Below, piece after piece: positions 44,529 to 54,499 of a stretch of 64,000 nucleotides of DNA (the stretch's first letter is position 1; every line of letters starts with the position of its first letter). The notes below the pieces were generated by a model, which ran no database searches, was not told the DNA's origin, and saw only the letters and a program-made list of their open reading frames with translations. The position numbers and the translations under genes were made by a program. This DNA is from JACCSI01 sp963815285 (GTDB lineage: Bacteria > Acidobacteriota > Vicinamibacteria > Vicinamibacterales > UBA2999). The stretch is taken from contig CAWFGB010000008.1 in NCBI GenBank assembly GCA_963815285.1, forward strand, positions 992,001 to 1,056,000, written 5' to 3'.

Positions 44529-46175
44529 ATGCAAAAGCCCTGGACGCTGGTCGTGCTGATTGCCCTCGCCCTCGTCGCACAGTTGTCGGTCCGTTCGATT
44601 CCTGCCGAGGCGGCCGCATGCCTGGTGACAACCATTAGTGGAGACGTCGAGGGCCTCGACGTCGGTGCGTCGTGTGCCTTCCTGGGGATTCCTTATGCTG
44701 CCTCGACCGAGGGTGCCAATCGCTGGAAACCTCCACAGGCGCGCGCGCCCTGGGCACCGACAATTCTTCACGCCAAGACGGCGTCGCCCAACTGTGGCCA
44801 GGTGCAACAGCCGGCAACTGCGCTGGGCTTTGAGGATTGCCTCTTCCTGAATATCTGGACGCGAGATCTTGCCCCGGCCCAGCCGGCTCCAGTCATCGTC
44901 TGGCTGCACACGGGAGCTTTCACCGGCGCCTCAGCCAACTTTGCTGGAACAAACGGTCGAAAGTTTGCCGAACAGACGGGTGTGGTTGTCGTGGCACCGA
45001 ACTACCGCGTTGGCGCGTTGGGATTCCTTGCGCACAGTGCGCTTGCGGCCGAGGATCCGGCGCATCCCACATCAGGCAACTATGGTCTGCTGGACCAGCA
45101 GGCCGCTCTCCGATGGGTGCACGACAACATCGCCGAGTTTGGTGGTGACCCGGACAACGTCACCATTGCAGGCACGTCCGCCGGTGGTGCGAGCGTCGGA
45201 CTGCAACTCGTGTCCCCAGCCAGTGCGGGTCTCTTTCATCGCGCGATCGTGCAAAGCGCCTACCCAACGACGCGATGGACGACTCACGAGGAGTCCGTGG
45301 CGACCGGCGTCGTGGTCGCAAACGCGCTCGGGTGCACTGATCCTGCGACCGTGCTCAGCTGCATGCGCGCGAAGACGATGGGCGAAGTGCTGCTGGCGAG
45401 GCCGGTTGCGACGCAGCAGGTCGTCACGCAACCCGGCAGAATCTATTGGGAGCCGAATGTCGATGGCGTAGTCATTCCCGATCAGCCTCGGGACTTGTTC
45501 GCGAGCGGCAATTGGCATCTGGTTCCGACCATCGTCGGGGCCAACCGCGATGAAGGATGGGGCAACTTCATTTCCCGCAGCTTCATCAACGGTGTCTCGC
45601 TGCTCGAGTACGAAGCATGGATCGGCGACGAGTTCGGGGCGGTCGCCCCAGATGTACTCGCACGATATCCCGCTTCAGACCACAGCTCCCCTCAGGAAGC
45701 CATGGCTCGACTGGTTGGCGACGGCCAGTTCGTCTGCGAAGCGAGAAGGTTGACACGCCTCATCGCCAGTCGGCCCGGCGGGAGAGCCTTTCTGTATTCC
45801 TATGAGTACGAGATCGATGAACTGTCGCTCGATCACGTCAATCACGGATTCGAATCGCACGTCATCTTCGGCAACAACTACACGCCGCCGCTGTTCGCTA
45901 ACCATGTCCTGACCCAGGCGGATTTGTCGCTTCACATGCAGATGGCCGGCTACTGGGCCCGTTTTGCGGCCACCGGTGATCCAGGCGGGGCCGGCGAGCT
46001 GCGCTGGACGTTGTATGGCGAGCCGCGAGGCAAGGAGGGCAATCGCCGGGACCACATGATCTTCGATGCGGCGGTCAGACGAGGCGACGACCTTCGAGAG
46101 GACGCCTGCGATTTCTGGGAAGGGCTGTTTCTCGGAACGATGCTGGGAGCAGCACCCGCGTACGCGCACCCCTGA
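44529..46175 (+). CDS. Secreted type B carboxylesterase/lipase
   Basis: 548 residues from ATG 44529, which has GGAGG 5 bases upstream; the alternative ATG at 44517 has no such site. A Sec signal peptide covers MQKPWTLVVLIALALVAQL...EAAA. The alpha/beta hydrolase fold has the nucleophile elbow G-T-S-A-G-G (TIAGTSAGGASVGLQL); the usual consensus is GESAGG, so Glu is replaced by Thr. The acid Glu is in NRDEGW and the His in NHGFESHVIFG. Two Cys pairs (CLVTT...CAFLG; CGQ...CLF) fit typical disulfides. It stands alone. Confidence 0.87.
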   Translation: MQKPWTLVVLIALALVAQLSVRSIPAEAAACLVTTISGDVEGLDVGASCAFLGIPYAASTEGANRWKPPQARAPWAPTILHAKTASPNCGQVQQPATALGFEDCLFLNIWTRDLAPAQPAPVIVWLHTGAFTGASANFAGTNGRKFAEQTGVVVVAPNYRVGALGFLAHSALAAEDPAHPTSGNYGLLDQQAALRWVHDNIAEFGGDPDNVTIAGTSAGGASVGLQLVSPASAGLFHRAIVQSAYPTTRWTTHEESVATGVVVANALGCTDPATVLSCMRAKTMGEVLLARPVATQQVVTQPGRIYWEPNVDGVVIPDQPRDLFASGNWHLVPTIVGANRDEGWGNFISRSFINGVSLLEYEAWIGDEFGAVAPDVLARYPASDHSSPQEAMARLVGDGQFVCEARRLTRLIASRPGGRAFLYSYEYEIDELSLDHVNHGFESHVIFGNNYTPPLFANHVLTQADLSLHMQMAGYWARFAATGDPGGAGELRWTLYGEPRGKEGNRRDHMIFDAAVRRGDDLREDACDFWEGLFLGTMLGAAPAYAHP

Positions 46176-46251
46176 GGTGTTCGTTACCCACCTCCGGCCG
46201 TTGCCAATGGGTCAGATGCAGCAACTGCCCGCATCTGAATCAGGGATGTGA

Positions 46252-47127
46252 TCAGACGAGGGCGGTTTTGAAGAGCACGAGTAAGCGTGACCATGCGCGC
46301 TCCGCCTGCTTCTCGTTGTAGACGGCGGAATCCGGCGGACACCATCCGTGCGCGGCGCCCGCGTACACTTCGATCTCTGCTGGAAGCTTCGCTTTGGCGT
46401 ACCACTCGCGCAGCACGTTCTTGGCCTCAGGGTCACGCTGATCGTCGTTCTCCGCGATCGCGAACAAGAAGTGCGCCTTCATGGTCGGGATGAGCAGGTG
46501 CGGACTGTCGGGCGCTTTCGTGACGAGCCCGCCGCCATGGAACGAGGCGCCAGCTCCGATGCGATCGGGCACAGCGGCCGCCGTACGCATGACGATCGGT
46601 CCGCCCATGCAATAGCCGGTCGTGCCGATCTTGCGCTTCTTGTCGACTGCCGCCTGGCTGTCGAGAAACGCCACGAACGCCCGGGCATCCGTCGTGTGCG
46701 TCGTGGCGTTCAGGCCCTGCGCAAGTGGCATGACCATGTCGCGCGTGGCTTGATCGGCGAAGCTGGCGCCCGGTGGCACAACCGGCGCTTTCTTCTGCCG
46801 ATAGAACGGGTTGACCACCAGCACTGAGTAGCCGGATTCCGCCAGCCGCTTGCCCATCTGCCGGAAGGCGGGCCGCAGTCCGAGAATATCCGGCCACACG
46901 ATTACACCCGCCCCTGTGCCGCTTGCCGGGTGAACGAAGTAGCAGTCGGCAACGCCATCCGGCGTCTTGACGGTGACGTCGGATTCGGCGACCTGGAGTG
47001 CATCAGCCGCGCGGGGCAGCAACACGGCCACGCCCGCGCCCATCGATACGGTCGCGAACTGGCGCCGCGTCAGGGGCGGGAAGCGCGTGTAGTTGGCAAG
47101 GTCCTCTTCAAAATGCTGGTCGCACAT
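46252..47127 (-). CDS. Dienelactone hydrolase family protein with Tat-like signal
   Basis: 291 residues. The N-terminus includes TRRQFATVSMGAGVAVLL (about 20-37), a likely twin-arginine or anchor signal starting late. The DLH triad is visible: nucleophile C173 (GYCMGG), D228/D229 (AENDDQRD) and H260 (AAHGWCPP). VIVWPDILGLRPAFRQMGKRLAESGY is the usual oxyanion-side segment. Homologues hydrolyse dienelactones or general esters; the substrate is unknown. Confidence 0.87.
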   Translation of the reverse strand: MCDQHFEEDLANYTRFPPLTRRQFATVSMGAGVAVLLPRAADALQVAESDVTVKTPDGVADCYFVHPASGTGAGVIVWPDILGLRPAFRQMGKRLAESGYSVLVVNPFYRQKKAPVVPPGASFADQATRDMVMPLAQGLNATTHTTDARAFVAFLDSQAAVDKKRKIGTTGYCMGGPIVMRTAAAVPDRIGAGASFHGGGLVTKAPDSPHLLIPTMKAHFLFAIAENDDQRDPEAKNVLREWYAKAKLPAEIEVYAGAAHGWCPPDSAVYNEKQAERAWSRLLVLFKTALV

Positions 47128-47366
47128 GTTCAGCTCTCCTCGTTGGGCAGCCTCGACGCACCTGTCCGCATGTGGGCCGGCGAACGCCAGCGAGTATAGG
47201 TCAGGTCGGGATATCAGGCGACGGGCGGCTTGGGCGAGGCTCGCGCGGTCTCACGGCTGGACGATCCGCCCATTGCACGCTGTGCGACCTCGCCAACGGG
47301 CTGGCACGGCGTAGGTGATGATGCGATACCTCCCCTGAACTATGCAACGCGTGCCACCGGACACAA

Positions 47367-49521
47367 TCAGTAGAGAACGATCGGCACTGCGGCTGATGGT
47401 GCGCTCTCCCCGCAGACGTTGCGCGCCCGGACCCGCACATAGGTCGCCGCCCGCGCCGAAATCTCCTGGGTATACGACAGCTGTGTGCCAGGTACGACGA
47501 GCGAGCCGAGATCAGCGAGCCCGGCGGCACTCCCCACTTCGATGACGTAGTCCTCAACCGAGCCGCTGGCCGGAGGCGACCAGCCGAGCGTGACCGCTGG
47601 GGGCGTCCACAGCGCCCACGGCAGCTGCGGCGCGCCTGGCGGCGCCGCACACCGCGCCGTCATCACAGAGACGACATCGGACGGCTGGCTCCGGCCACCG
47701 GTCGTCGCGGCACGCACGCGCACTTGCCACGAACCCGCGGGCACGCGGGTTGCGACGAACGACGGGATGTCGCTGTGCGCGACGGCTTCGAACGAGCTCG
47801 CCCCTTCGGCCGCGGCTTCGATCACGAAGCCGGCGGGCGCCGGCCCGCTCGGCGCGGGAGCCCACGAGAGGGCCACGCGATCGTCTGCTACCGTAGCGAC
47901 CAAGTTGATCGGCGCTTCCGGAGGCGCGCCGACACCGATGCTGAACGAACGGCTGTTCGACGAAACGCTCCGTCCGGCGTCGTTGGCGGCGACAATTTCC
48001 ACTTGGTATGAGCCAGGCGGAAGGGGCGGTGACGTCCACGTCCGCAGATGCGCCCGCAGCTCCACGACGTCCGTGACAAGGCTGCCCGCGGGGCCGCCAC
48101 GCACCACGAACGACCCGATCCCGGCACCGATGGCGGGCGTCCACGACAGCGCGACACGGTCGCCGCCGACGATTGCTTCGAGCCTAGGCGCCGCCGGAGG
48201 GCCGCTTGGCTGCGTAATGACGACGCTCCGGCCGCGGAGAGACAACGTCGTCGCCCTCTCCGTGGCCAGCGTATTGGCCCAGGTCTGGACGAGAAGCGTC
48301 GCGGCTCCCACGTGCGGACCGGGATTGAGCACAGCTGGCTGATCTGGAACCGACCATTCGGCGCACGCGGCTTCGGGCACGACGGGAATGCTGATCACGC
48401 CACCTTCGACGGGCGCGGCCACCACTGATGGTAACTGGAGCGGGCAGCGGGTGGGGTCTTCGACGACCAGGTCAACTGAGTCGCCGTCGATTAGCCCGCC
48501 CCCAACCACCTCATTCGTTTCGAGGTCGATGACGTCAAACGTAGATTCTATGATCAGTTACTAAGGGCCATTTGTAGAGCCAGTACGCCCTGAGTGTGTC
48601 GGCCGAAATGGCGAACGGCCCAGTGAGGAAGTTCGAGTGCACTGGGATCCGTTCGGCAATTACCCGTGAACGCCAATTCCTGTCGAACGCCCTCAAGCGC
48701 AATCGGAGCATGGTCAAACCCTGGTGGGCCGCGTTCTCGATCGTCGACACAATCAGCTCCTCGCCACGCCATGCCATGTAATAGGGAGAGTCGAGAGGAG
48801 CGCCTCCTGCGCGCCGTCACTAGCCTTCAGGATGAGCACTGACGCTTGGTCGCTGGAGTAGATATTTACAGCCACGTGAGCGTTGCCCGCGACGACCTGG
48901 CATCCATTCGTATTGCAACGGCTTGGACCACACCATCTCCTCGGTGTCATGTCGAGAACGCGCATGAGTTCGGAGCTTATGCCGTTTGAGGCGACTTCGA
49001 GCATCCAGCCGAATCCGGCCGTCCGGGGTGAAGTAAACCGCATCCACGCCCTCGCAGCACCTGGAGCTGACCAGGGCTCCGGAGTCCCAGTCAACGATGG
49101 TTCGACCATGGATGCCGACAGCGTGCACGTGGGTGCCAACGGTGAGACCGCCAGCTGCAAAAAGAGCTCAGCTGGCCCGATGTAGCGATCGAACACAACG
49201 GGACTGGTTCGAAACCGCGCGATTCCAACGCTCGTCCCGAGCAGGTAGAAGCGGCCATCAGGCGTCGAGCTGCCCCAGCCAGAACTGCACGCCATTGGCC
49301 GCGTCGAATGTCGCCTCGACGGTGCCGGTGGTCAGGTCGACCACTGTTAAACGGTCGGGCGCGACTGACCAGGCGTGGGGATGTGCCCACGCCCACCCCG
49401 TAGGACCCGCGCACAGGAGCACGCTACAAAGCACGAATCGACCGCAAGTCCACGACCGGGTACTGCGAGAGCGGGTGCTGGAGGCAAGGTGGGAGGATGA
49501 TCGCGAGGGGTTGGACTTCAT
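47367..49521 (-). pseudogene. Secreted propeller/fibronectin type III protein, multiply frameshifted
   Basis: Parts in several frames assemble into one secreted protein: signal peptide (start 49521; FVLCSVLLCAGPTGWAWA), a propeller-like N-terminal half (LTVVDLTTGTVEATFDAANG; TPDGRFYLLGTSVGIARF; VLILKASDGAQEALL; ISADTLRAYWLY), then FDVIDLETNE and an uninterrupted stretch 48509-47367 with an Ig-like segment and FnIII repeats (PRLEAIVGGDRVALSWTP; INLVATVADDRVALSWAP; PAVTLGWSPPASGSVEDYVIEV), ending IVLY. At least five indels lie between 49290 and 48500. It begins 24 bases after the ECF sigma stop and is the third gene of the kinase-sigma operon. Confidence 0.65.
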
Positions 49522-49545
49522 ACCCCCTAAACGATCAAACGCGTG

Positions 49546-50163
49546 TTACCCGGACACCGAGCGCTCCATTTCTTCCACAAGGCGAAGCAGCGCTCGTTGC
49601 GCGGCTTTGCGGGCGGCTTCCGATGAGGGTTTTCCCGTCCATGCCGCCAGCTCCTCGTAGGTAAAACCCAGCTCCATCCGCGCGACGATGCACTCCTTGT
49701 CCGCGGGCCTCAGCCGCTCGAGCGCCTGCTCGTAGCGCTCCAGCGATTCGGACCTGATCGCTAGATCCAGGGGCGTGGGGCCTTCGGCTGGCAGCCAGTC
49801 ATCCGGCCGGACCGACGCGGGCTGTCGAGCGCGACGGCGCATCTCGTCGCGCATCTGGTTGAGGACGGCTTGTCGCAGATATGCATGGAGCGCTCCTGTT
49901 CCCCTTGCATCGAAGTCGTCGATCCGCTTGAACGTCTTGAGGAGCGCATCCTGGACCAGGTCGTCGGTGTCCGCGACATCGCGCGCCCAGTGCGGGAGGC
50001 GCCCGCTCGCCCAGTGGCGCAGCGTCTGGAACTGGCGCGTGAAGGCGAGCTCCATTGCCACTCGGTCGCCCTGCCGCGCCCGTCTCAGCAGATCCGCCGT
50101 GCTGGACGGATCATCAGGTGCACCCTCCGGCGCTCCCTCGAGTTGCTCTTTGCTCTCATCCAT
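49546..50163 (-). CDS. ECF-type RNA polymerase sigma factor
   Basis: 205 residues from ATG 50163 (MDESKEQLEG); the open frame extends further upstream but that part overlaps the kinase gene out of frame and is not protein-like. Region 2: FQTLRHWASGRLPHWARDVADTDDLVQDALLKTFKRID. Region 4: LERLRPADKECIVARMELGFTYEELAAWTGKPSSEAARKAAQRAL. It follows the Ser/Thr kinase by 14 bases and precedes the FnIII/propeller gene by 24 bases. No anti-sigma gene is adjacent; the kinase may regulate it by phosphorylation, as suggested for other kinase-sigma pairs. Confidence 0.88.
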   Translation of the reverse strand: MDESKEQLEGAPEGAPDDPSSTADLLRRARQGDRVAMELAFTRQFQTLRHWASGRLPHWARDVADTDDLVQDALLKTFKRIDDFDARGTGALHAYLRQAVLNQMRDEMRRRARQPASVRPDDWLPAEGPTPLDLAIRSESLERYEQALERLRPADKECIVARMELGFTYEELAAWTGKPSSEAARKAAQRALLRLVEEMERSVSG

Positions 50164-50177
50164 CCAGCACCATCGAC

Positions 50178-52652
50178 TTAGTCGGGTAGCCCCAGCCTCC
50201 GCCTGAGAGAGGCCAGGCGCGGATGGCCGCGCACGATGGCCAACTCGGGTCGGTACATCCACGTCGCGGCGCGCCACCAGTTGTCGGCGGCGGTCTTCTC
50301 GAGAGCGTCCAGTGCGCGATCGGCGTCGCCTAGGCCGCCGTAAATCAGCATCTGTCGCGACGGTGACTCCGGGTGCGCCGCGGCCAGCGCTTCCGCTTCC
50401 TCTCGGCGACCAGTCACGGCATAGAGGTAGCCCAGGTATCCGAAGTAGTTCGGCTCGCGTGTGAGAATGGGAATCGCCTCGTTTGGACGCCCCGCGAACA
50501 CCAGCGCCCGAGCCAGCCACAGGTCCGCATATGGGAACGCCGAATCGCGCTCGAGCACCCACCGTGCACTCTCCAGCGCCTCGTCGTATCGTCCGGCATC
50601 CACCTGCACGAGCGCTTGGATCCGTCGAACGTCGAGGGAAAGGGGCTCCACCGTGTACGCGGCTTCGAGGAGGCGCAACGCCTCGTCGAGTTTCCCTTGC
50701 ACGAGGAGCACGCTGAGAACGAAGTCGGTATGGATGGTGGTCTGGCTGGGGTCGAGCGCCAGCGCCCTGCCAAACGATGCCTCGGCGAGCGCCCACTCGC
50801 GAGCCTGCGCGTGCAGCAGCCCAATGGCTGCATGCGCCTCGGCGAGGAGCGGATCGATGCGAATCGCCTCCCTGGCCGCGGGTTCCATCCTCGGATCGGG
50901 TGGTGGCGGCGCCTCGCCGGGCACTGCTCTGGTCAACGCACTGAGCGAGCTGGCCAAGCCCGCCCACGCCGGTGCGTACGATCGCTCGCGGGCGATCACT
51001 TTTTCGAACAACCCGGCCGCGTTGGCAGCATTTTCGATGTGTCGTCGGGCCTGCAGCCCGCGCGCCTTGAGGAATAGGTAGTAAACGTCCGGCTCAATCT
51101 GATAACGGCGCCGGCCGCGCCCGACGTGCATGCGTAGCTTGTTGACGATGGCCAGGGAGATCTCGTCGTGCGCGGCAAATACGTCCGTTCCACCCCAGTC
51201 GATCGAGTCGGCCCAGACCGTCACCCCTTCGGGAACGCGCACCAGCTGGGCGTTCACCCTGAGCCTGCCGCTGGCCGCCAGAATGGAGCCGGTGAGAACC
51301 ATGTTGGCGCCGAGCTGCCGGCCCACGTCCTGGATGTCGGCAGCCACGTCATTGCTGCTGAAGACCGACCTGGCCGGACGCACGGCGAGCCCTTCGATGG
51401 ACGCAAGACTGCGGATGATTTCGGCGGTGAGGCCCTCGACCACGAGCGCGTTCTCGGCCTCGTCCCCGAAATTCACGAACGGCAACACCGCGATGGTTGG
51501 TCGCTGGATCGAGCGAAGGGCGGCCGTTGGGTCCATGACCGCCATGCTGGCCGGCCACGGCGTCGCCTGCCATACAAGCCAGCCAACCGTAGTGAGCAGG
51601 GTTGCCGCAACCGCGCGGCCGAACCAACGTCGGCTCGGGCGCGACCCGAGTGACTCGAGGTCCGCACACAAGGCCTCGGCACTCGCGTATCGGTGCTCCG
51701 GGCGTGGATCGAGCGCACGGTCGATGACGCGTGACAGGCCGGTCGGCAGGTCGGGCCGTACTGATCGCAGGTGGGTGCGGGCGCCTGCTGCGTGCGATTC
51801 ACGCACACCCGCGATCGTCTGAGCATGCACAGGGTAGGAGCCCGTGAGTAGGTGGTAGAGGAGCACGCCCAGGCTGTAAAGGTCACTACGCGTGGTCGCC
51901 GGACCGCCGCGCAGCACCTCCGGCGCAAGGAAGAGAGGAGTGCCAGTGAGGTCGGACCCCCGAACCTCAATCTCGCGTCCCGCGCCGAAGTCCATCAGCA
52001 CGATACGCCCATCGTCCCCGCGCATGACGTTCTGAGCCTTGATGTCACGATGCAGCAGTCCAGAGGCGTGCACCGCGGCAATCGCGCGGCCAAGCTCCTG
52101 GCCGATGAGCGTGACTTCGACCGCCGTGAAAGTGGTCCCCGAGTTCACGAGCGCGCCCAGCGTCTGGCCGCGGATGAACTCCATCCACAGCCCTACCTGG
52201 TCACCGACCTGATCGGCGCCGTAGATCGTGACGACGTTTGGATGGCGGACCCGCGCGAGGAGCCGCCCCTCGCTGATGATTGACGGCGCGCGGGCGGCGT
52301 CGGTCAGCGGCTTCGCCGGCACGAGTTTCAGCGCGACCTCGCGATCCAGGCGCGGGTCCCAGGCACGGTACACGACGCCGCATGCCCCGTGGCCAATCGC
52401 CTCGAGGAGGCGGAGGTGGCCCCAGGTCGGCGGCAACTTGGTTGATTCGATGCGGTGCGCCGGCCATCGAGGTGTTGAACCCGGGCTCGCACCCATCCTG
52501 TGCGCTTCGGTAATGGCCGCCACTGCCTGCAAGTGGCCGATTAGTTCGCGCTCGGTTGGACGGGCGTTTCGCACCTCGTCCACCCAGTTCACGTGCTGGC
52601 CATCAACGACGGCTTTCGCGAGATCCTCGATCGGGCGATGGTCCGCAGCCAT
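50178..52652 (-). CDS. Membrane Ser/Thr protein kinase with TPR sensor domain
   Basis: 824 residues. N-terminal ~75 residues of unknown role, then a kinase domain: glycine loop IGHGACGVVYRAWD, Lys109 (VALKLV), HRDIKAQN with D203, and DFG (221-223). A membrane helix lies at about 346-362, followed by a TolB-like segment (PTIAVLPFVNFGDEAENALVVEG) and many TPR repeats to the C-terminus. It is the first gene of an operon with an ECF sigma factor and a secreted FnIII/propeller protein, 14 and 24 bases apart, so it probably signals to that sigma factor. Confidence 0.9.
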   Translation of the reverse strand: MAADHRPIEDLAKAVVDGQHVNWVDEVRNARPTERELIGHLQAVAAITEAHRMGASPGSTPRWPAHRIESTKLPPTWGHLRLLEAIGHGACGVVYRAWDPRLDREVALKLVPAKPLTDAARAPSIISEGRLLARVRHPNVVTIYGADQVGDQVGLWMEFIRGQTLGALVNSGTTFTAVEVTLIGQELGRAIAAVHASGLLHRDIKAQNVMRGDDGRIVLMDFGAGREIEVRGSDLTGTPLFLAPEVLRGGPATTRSDLYSLGVLLYHLLTGSYPVHAQTIAGVRESHAAGARTHLRSVRPDLPTGLSRVIDRALDPRPEHRYASAEALCADLESLGSRPSRRWFGRAVAATLLTTVGWLVWQATPWPASMAVMDPTAALRSIQRPTIAVLPFVNFGDEAENALVVEGLTAEIIRSLASIEGLAVRPARSVFSSNDVAADIQDVGRQLGANMVLTGSILAASGRLRVNAQLVRVPEGVTVWADSIDWGGTDVFAAHDEISLAIVNKLRMHVGRGRRRYQIEPDVYYLFLKARGLQARRHIENAANAAGLFEKVIARERSYAPAWAGLASSLSALTRAVPGEAPPPPDPRMEPAAREAIRIDPLLAEAHAAIGLLHAQAREWALAEASFGRALALDPSQTTIHTDFVLSVLLVQGKLDEALRLLEAAYTVEPLSLDVRRIQALVQVDAGRYDEALESARWVLERDSAFPYADLWLARALVFAGRPNEAIPILTREPNYFGYLGYLYAVTGRREEAEALAAAHPESPSRQMLIYGGLGDADRALDALEKTAADNWWRAATWMYRPELAIVRGHPRLASLRRRLGLPD

Positions 52653-52788
52653 TCTGTTTCGGATAGCGCGTCCGGGACCGCATCATAACCGAGCGGCATG
52701 CCAAACAGCGCAGCGAACCGCGGTGAGGCCCTGGGGCTGACCGATCATGACGGTCCAGGGATCTGCCCAACGAACGCGTTCATTCTGC

Positions 52789-53538
52789 CTACTCCCAGCG
52801 AAACAACCGCGAGGCGACCGCGGTCAACACGACGAACATCACGACCAGCGCTGCGGCGTCGCCGACGTGCGCCCACCACCCGTGACCTTGCCAGATGCCC
52901 TTGAGCAACGACGTTGCATAGGTCAACGGGAGCATTCGCGAGACGACCTGGAGCCATGGCGGCAGCGCGTCAACGGGGACGAAGAGACCGCTCACGCCAA
53001 CCATCGGGTACAAAATCAACGTCCCGATCGGCTGGGCGAAGCGCGCGGTCGGAACCACGCTCGCTATCAAAAATCCCAGCGACAGGATGCAGGCCGTGCT
53101 GAACAGCAGCGCCAATGCGAACGAGATCACCGGCACCTGATCGACGACGGGGTAAAAACGCCGTCCTGCCAGCAGCATCGCCCCCAGAGTGACGGCGGTG
53201 AAGAGGAGCTTGACGAGCACGTGTGCGCTCAGGATCGTCACGGGACGTAGCGGCGTCGCGCGCAGCCGCTTGAGGATGCCACCCTCGCGATAGATGGCAA
53301 TCACCGTCACGAGCGAAAGCACGACGCTGATAGCGATGAGCAGTGAGGCAAACACGGGGAGATCAACCATCGCCATGCGCGACGCGGCGGCGGACCCACG
53401 CTCGAGGCGCGGACTGACCAGCCGGCCGAGAATCGCAAACATCAGCACCGGCACGCCCACCGTGCCGATGAGGCCCAACGGCTCGCGGACGAAGATCTTG
53501 ATCTCGAGCCAGGTCAGTCGCCACAGGCCGCGCATCAC
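52789..53538 (-). CDS. ABC-2 type transporter permease
   Basis: 249 residues with about six membrane helices. Family features: LWRLTWLEIKIFVREPLGLIG at the start, LLIAISVVLSLVTVIAIYREGGILKRLRATPLRP and ILYPMVGVSGLFVPVDALPPWLQVVSRMLPLTYA. The TM order matches drug or lipid ABC-2 exporters (DrrB/YhhJ group). It lies 12 bases after the ATPase, with the TonB receptor before that. Confidence 0.9.
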   Translation of the reverse strand: MMRGLWRLTWLEIKIFVREPLGLIGTVGVPVLMFAILGRLVSPRLERGSAAASRMAMVDLPVFASLLIAISVVLSLVTVIAIYREGGILKRLRATPLRPVTILSAHVLVKLLFTAVTLGAMLLAGRRFYPVVDQVPVISFALALLFSTACILSLGFLIASVVPTARFAQPIGTLILYPMVGVSGLFVPVDALPPWLQVVSRMLPLTYATSLLKGIWQGHGWWAHVGDAAALVVMFVVLTAVASRLFRWE

Positions 53539-53550
53539 ACTCGCCGCCGT

Positions 53551-54465
53551 TCAGTCCCGAAGCCCATGGCCGGTCACGCGCAGGAAGACGTCTTCAAGCG
53601 TCGGGAGCTCCACGCGGAAATCGATGACGCGGATGCGATGCTCCGCGAGACTGTGAATCACGTGCGTCACGAGGTCGTCACCACGCCCGCGGATCGTGAT
53701 CTGAGGCGACTGCAGTGTCACCGCTTCAACATGAGGAAGCGCACGGAAGCGCTCAGGCGCGGCTGGATCCGCTGTTGTCACGATGACCGTGCGCTCTGGG
53801 CAGTGGCGTCGCACCAGCTCGCCCGGCGTACCGACGTCGACGATACGGCCGTGATCGATGATGGCGACGCGATCGCACAGCCGCTCTGCTTCCTCCATCA
53901 GGTGCGTTGTCAGAAAGACAGTCTTTCCGCGCTCACGGATACCGCGAACGAGGTCCCAGATGGCGCGCCGCGCCTGCGGGTCGAGCCCGGTCGTGAGTTC
54001 GTCGAGGAACACGAGCTCCGGGTCGTTGATGAGCGCGAGCGCGATGAACAGGCGCTGCTTCTGGCCGCCGGACAGCGTCATGAACCACGCCTCGCGCTTG
54101 TCGCCCAGGCCAAGCTGCTCGAGCAGCAGATGGCTGTTGGCGGGTTGCCGATAGAGCGATGCCCACAGCGCGACCGCCTCGCGGACTTTGATCCGCTTCT
54201 GTAATTGCGCTTCCTGAAGCTGAACGCCGATGCGTTCCTGTAGCGCGTAGGCGTCGCGAATGGGGTCGAGGCCCAACACCGAGATGGCGCCGCGGTCGGG
54301 GCGGCGAAGGCCTTCGATGCATTCCATGGTGGTGGTCTTGCCGGCGCCGTTCGGCCCGATCAGCCCGAAGATCTCGCCCGGCCGCACGTCGAGCGAGACG
54401 TCGTCCACGGCGATCGTCTGACCGTATGTCTTGCGGATCGCGTCGACACGAACAACGGGACTCAT
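53551..54465 (-). CDS. ABC transporter ATPase, DrrA/YhhG type
   Basis: 304 residues from ATG 54465, because the frame continues upstream across the end of the TonB-receptor gene. Walker A IGPNGAGKTTT, Q-loop VQLQEAQ, signature MTLSGGQKQRLFIAL, Walker B LVFLDELTTGLD and the switch His in TTHLMEE are all present. A DUF4162-like tail (RIRVIDFRVELPTLEDVFLRVTGHG) is typical of exporter ATPases. It pairs with the ABC-2 permease 12 bases downstream and follows the TonB-dependent receptor by 34 bases. Confidence 0.93.
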   Translation of the reverse strand: MSPVVRVDAIRKTYGQTIAVDDVSLDVRPGEIFGLIGPNGAGKTTTMECIEGLRRPDRGAISVLGLDPIRDAYALQERIGVQLQEAQLQKRIKVREAVALWASLYRQPANSHLLLEQLGLGDKREAWFMTLSGGQKQRLFIALALINDPELVFLDELTTGLDPQARRAIWDLVRGIRERGKTVFLTTHLMEEAERLCDRVAIIDHGRIVDVGTPGELVRRHCPERTVIVTTADPAAPERFRALPHVEAVTLQSPQITIRGRGDDLVTHVIHSLAEHRIRVIDFRVELPTLEDVFLRVTGHGLRD

Positions 54466-54499
54466 CGGCAGACTGCGAGGTGCCCACCCCCGCGACCGC

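Noticed and set aside
49546..50967. 473-codon frame carrying the sigma factor
   Set aside because: The first 268 codons are Arg/Gly-rich antisense-type translation overlapping the kinase gene. The sigma factor starts at 50163.
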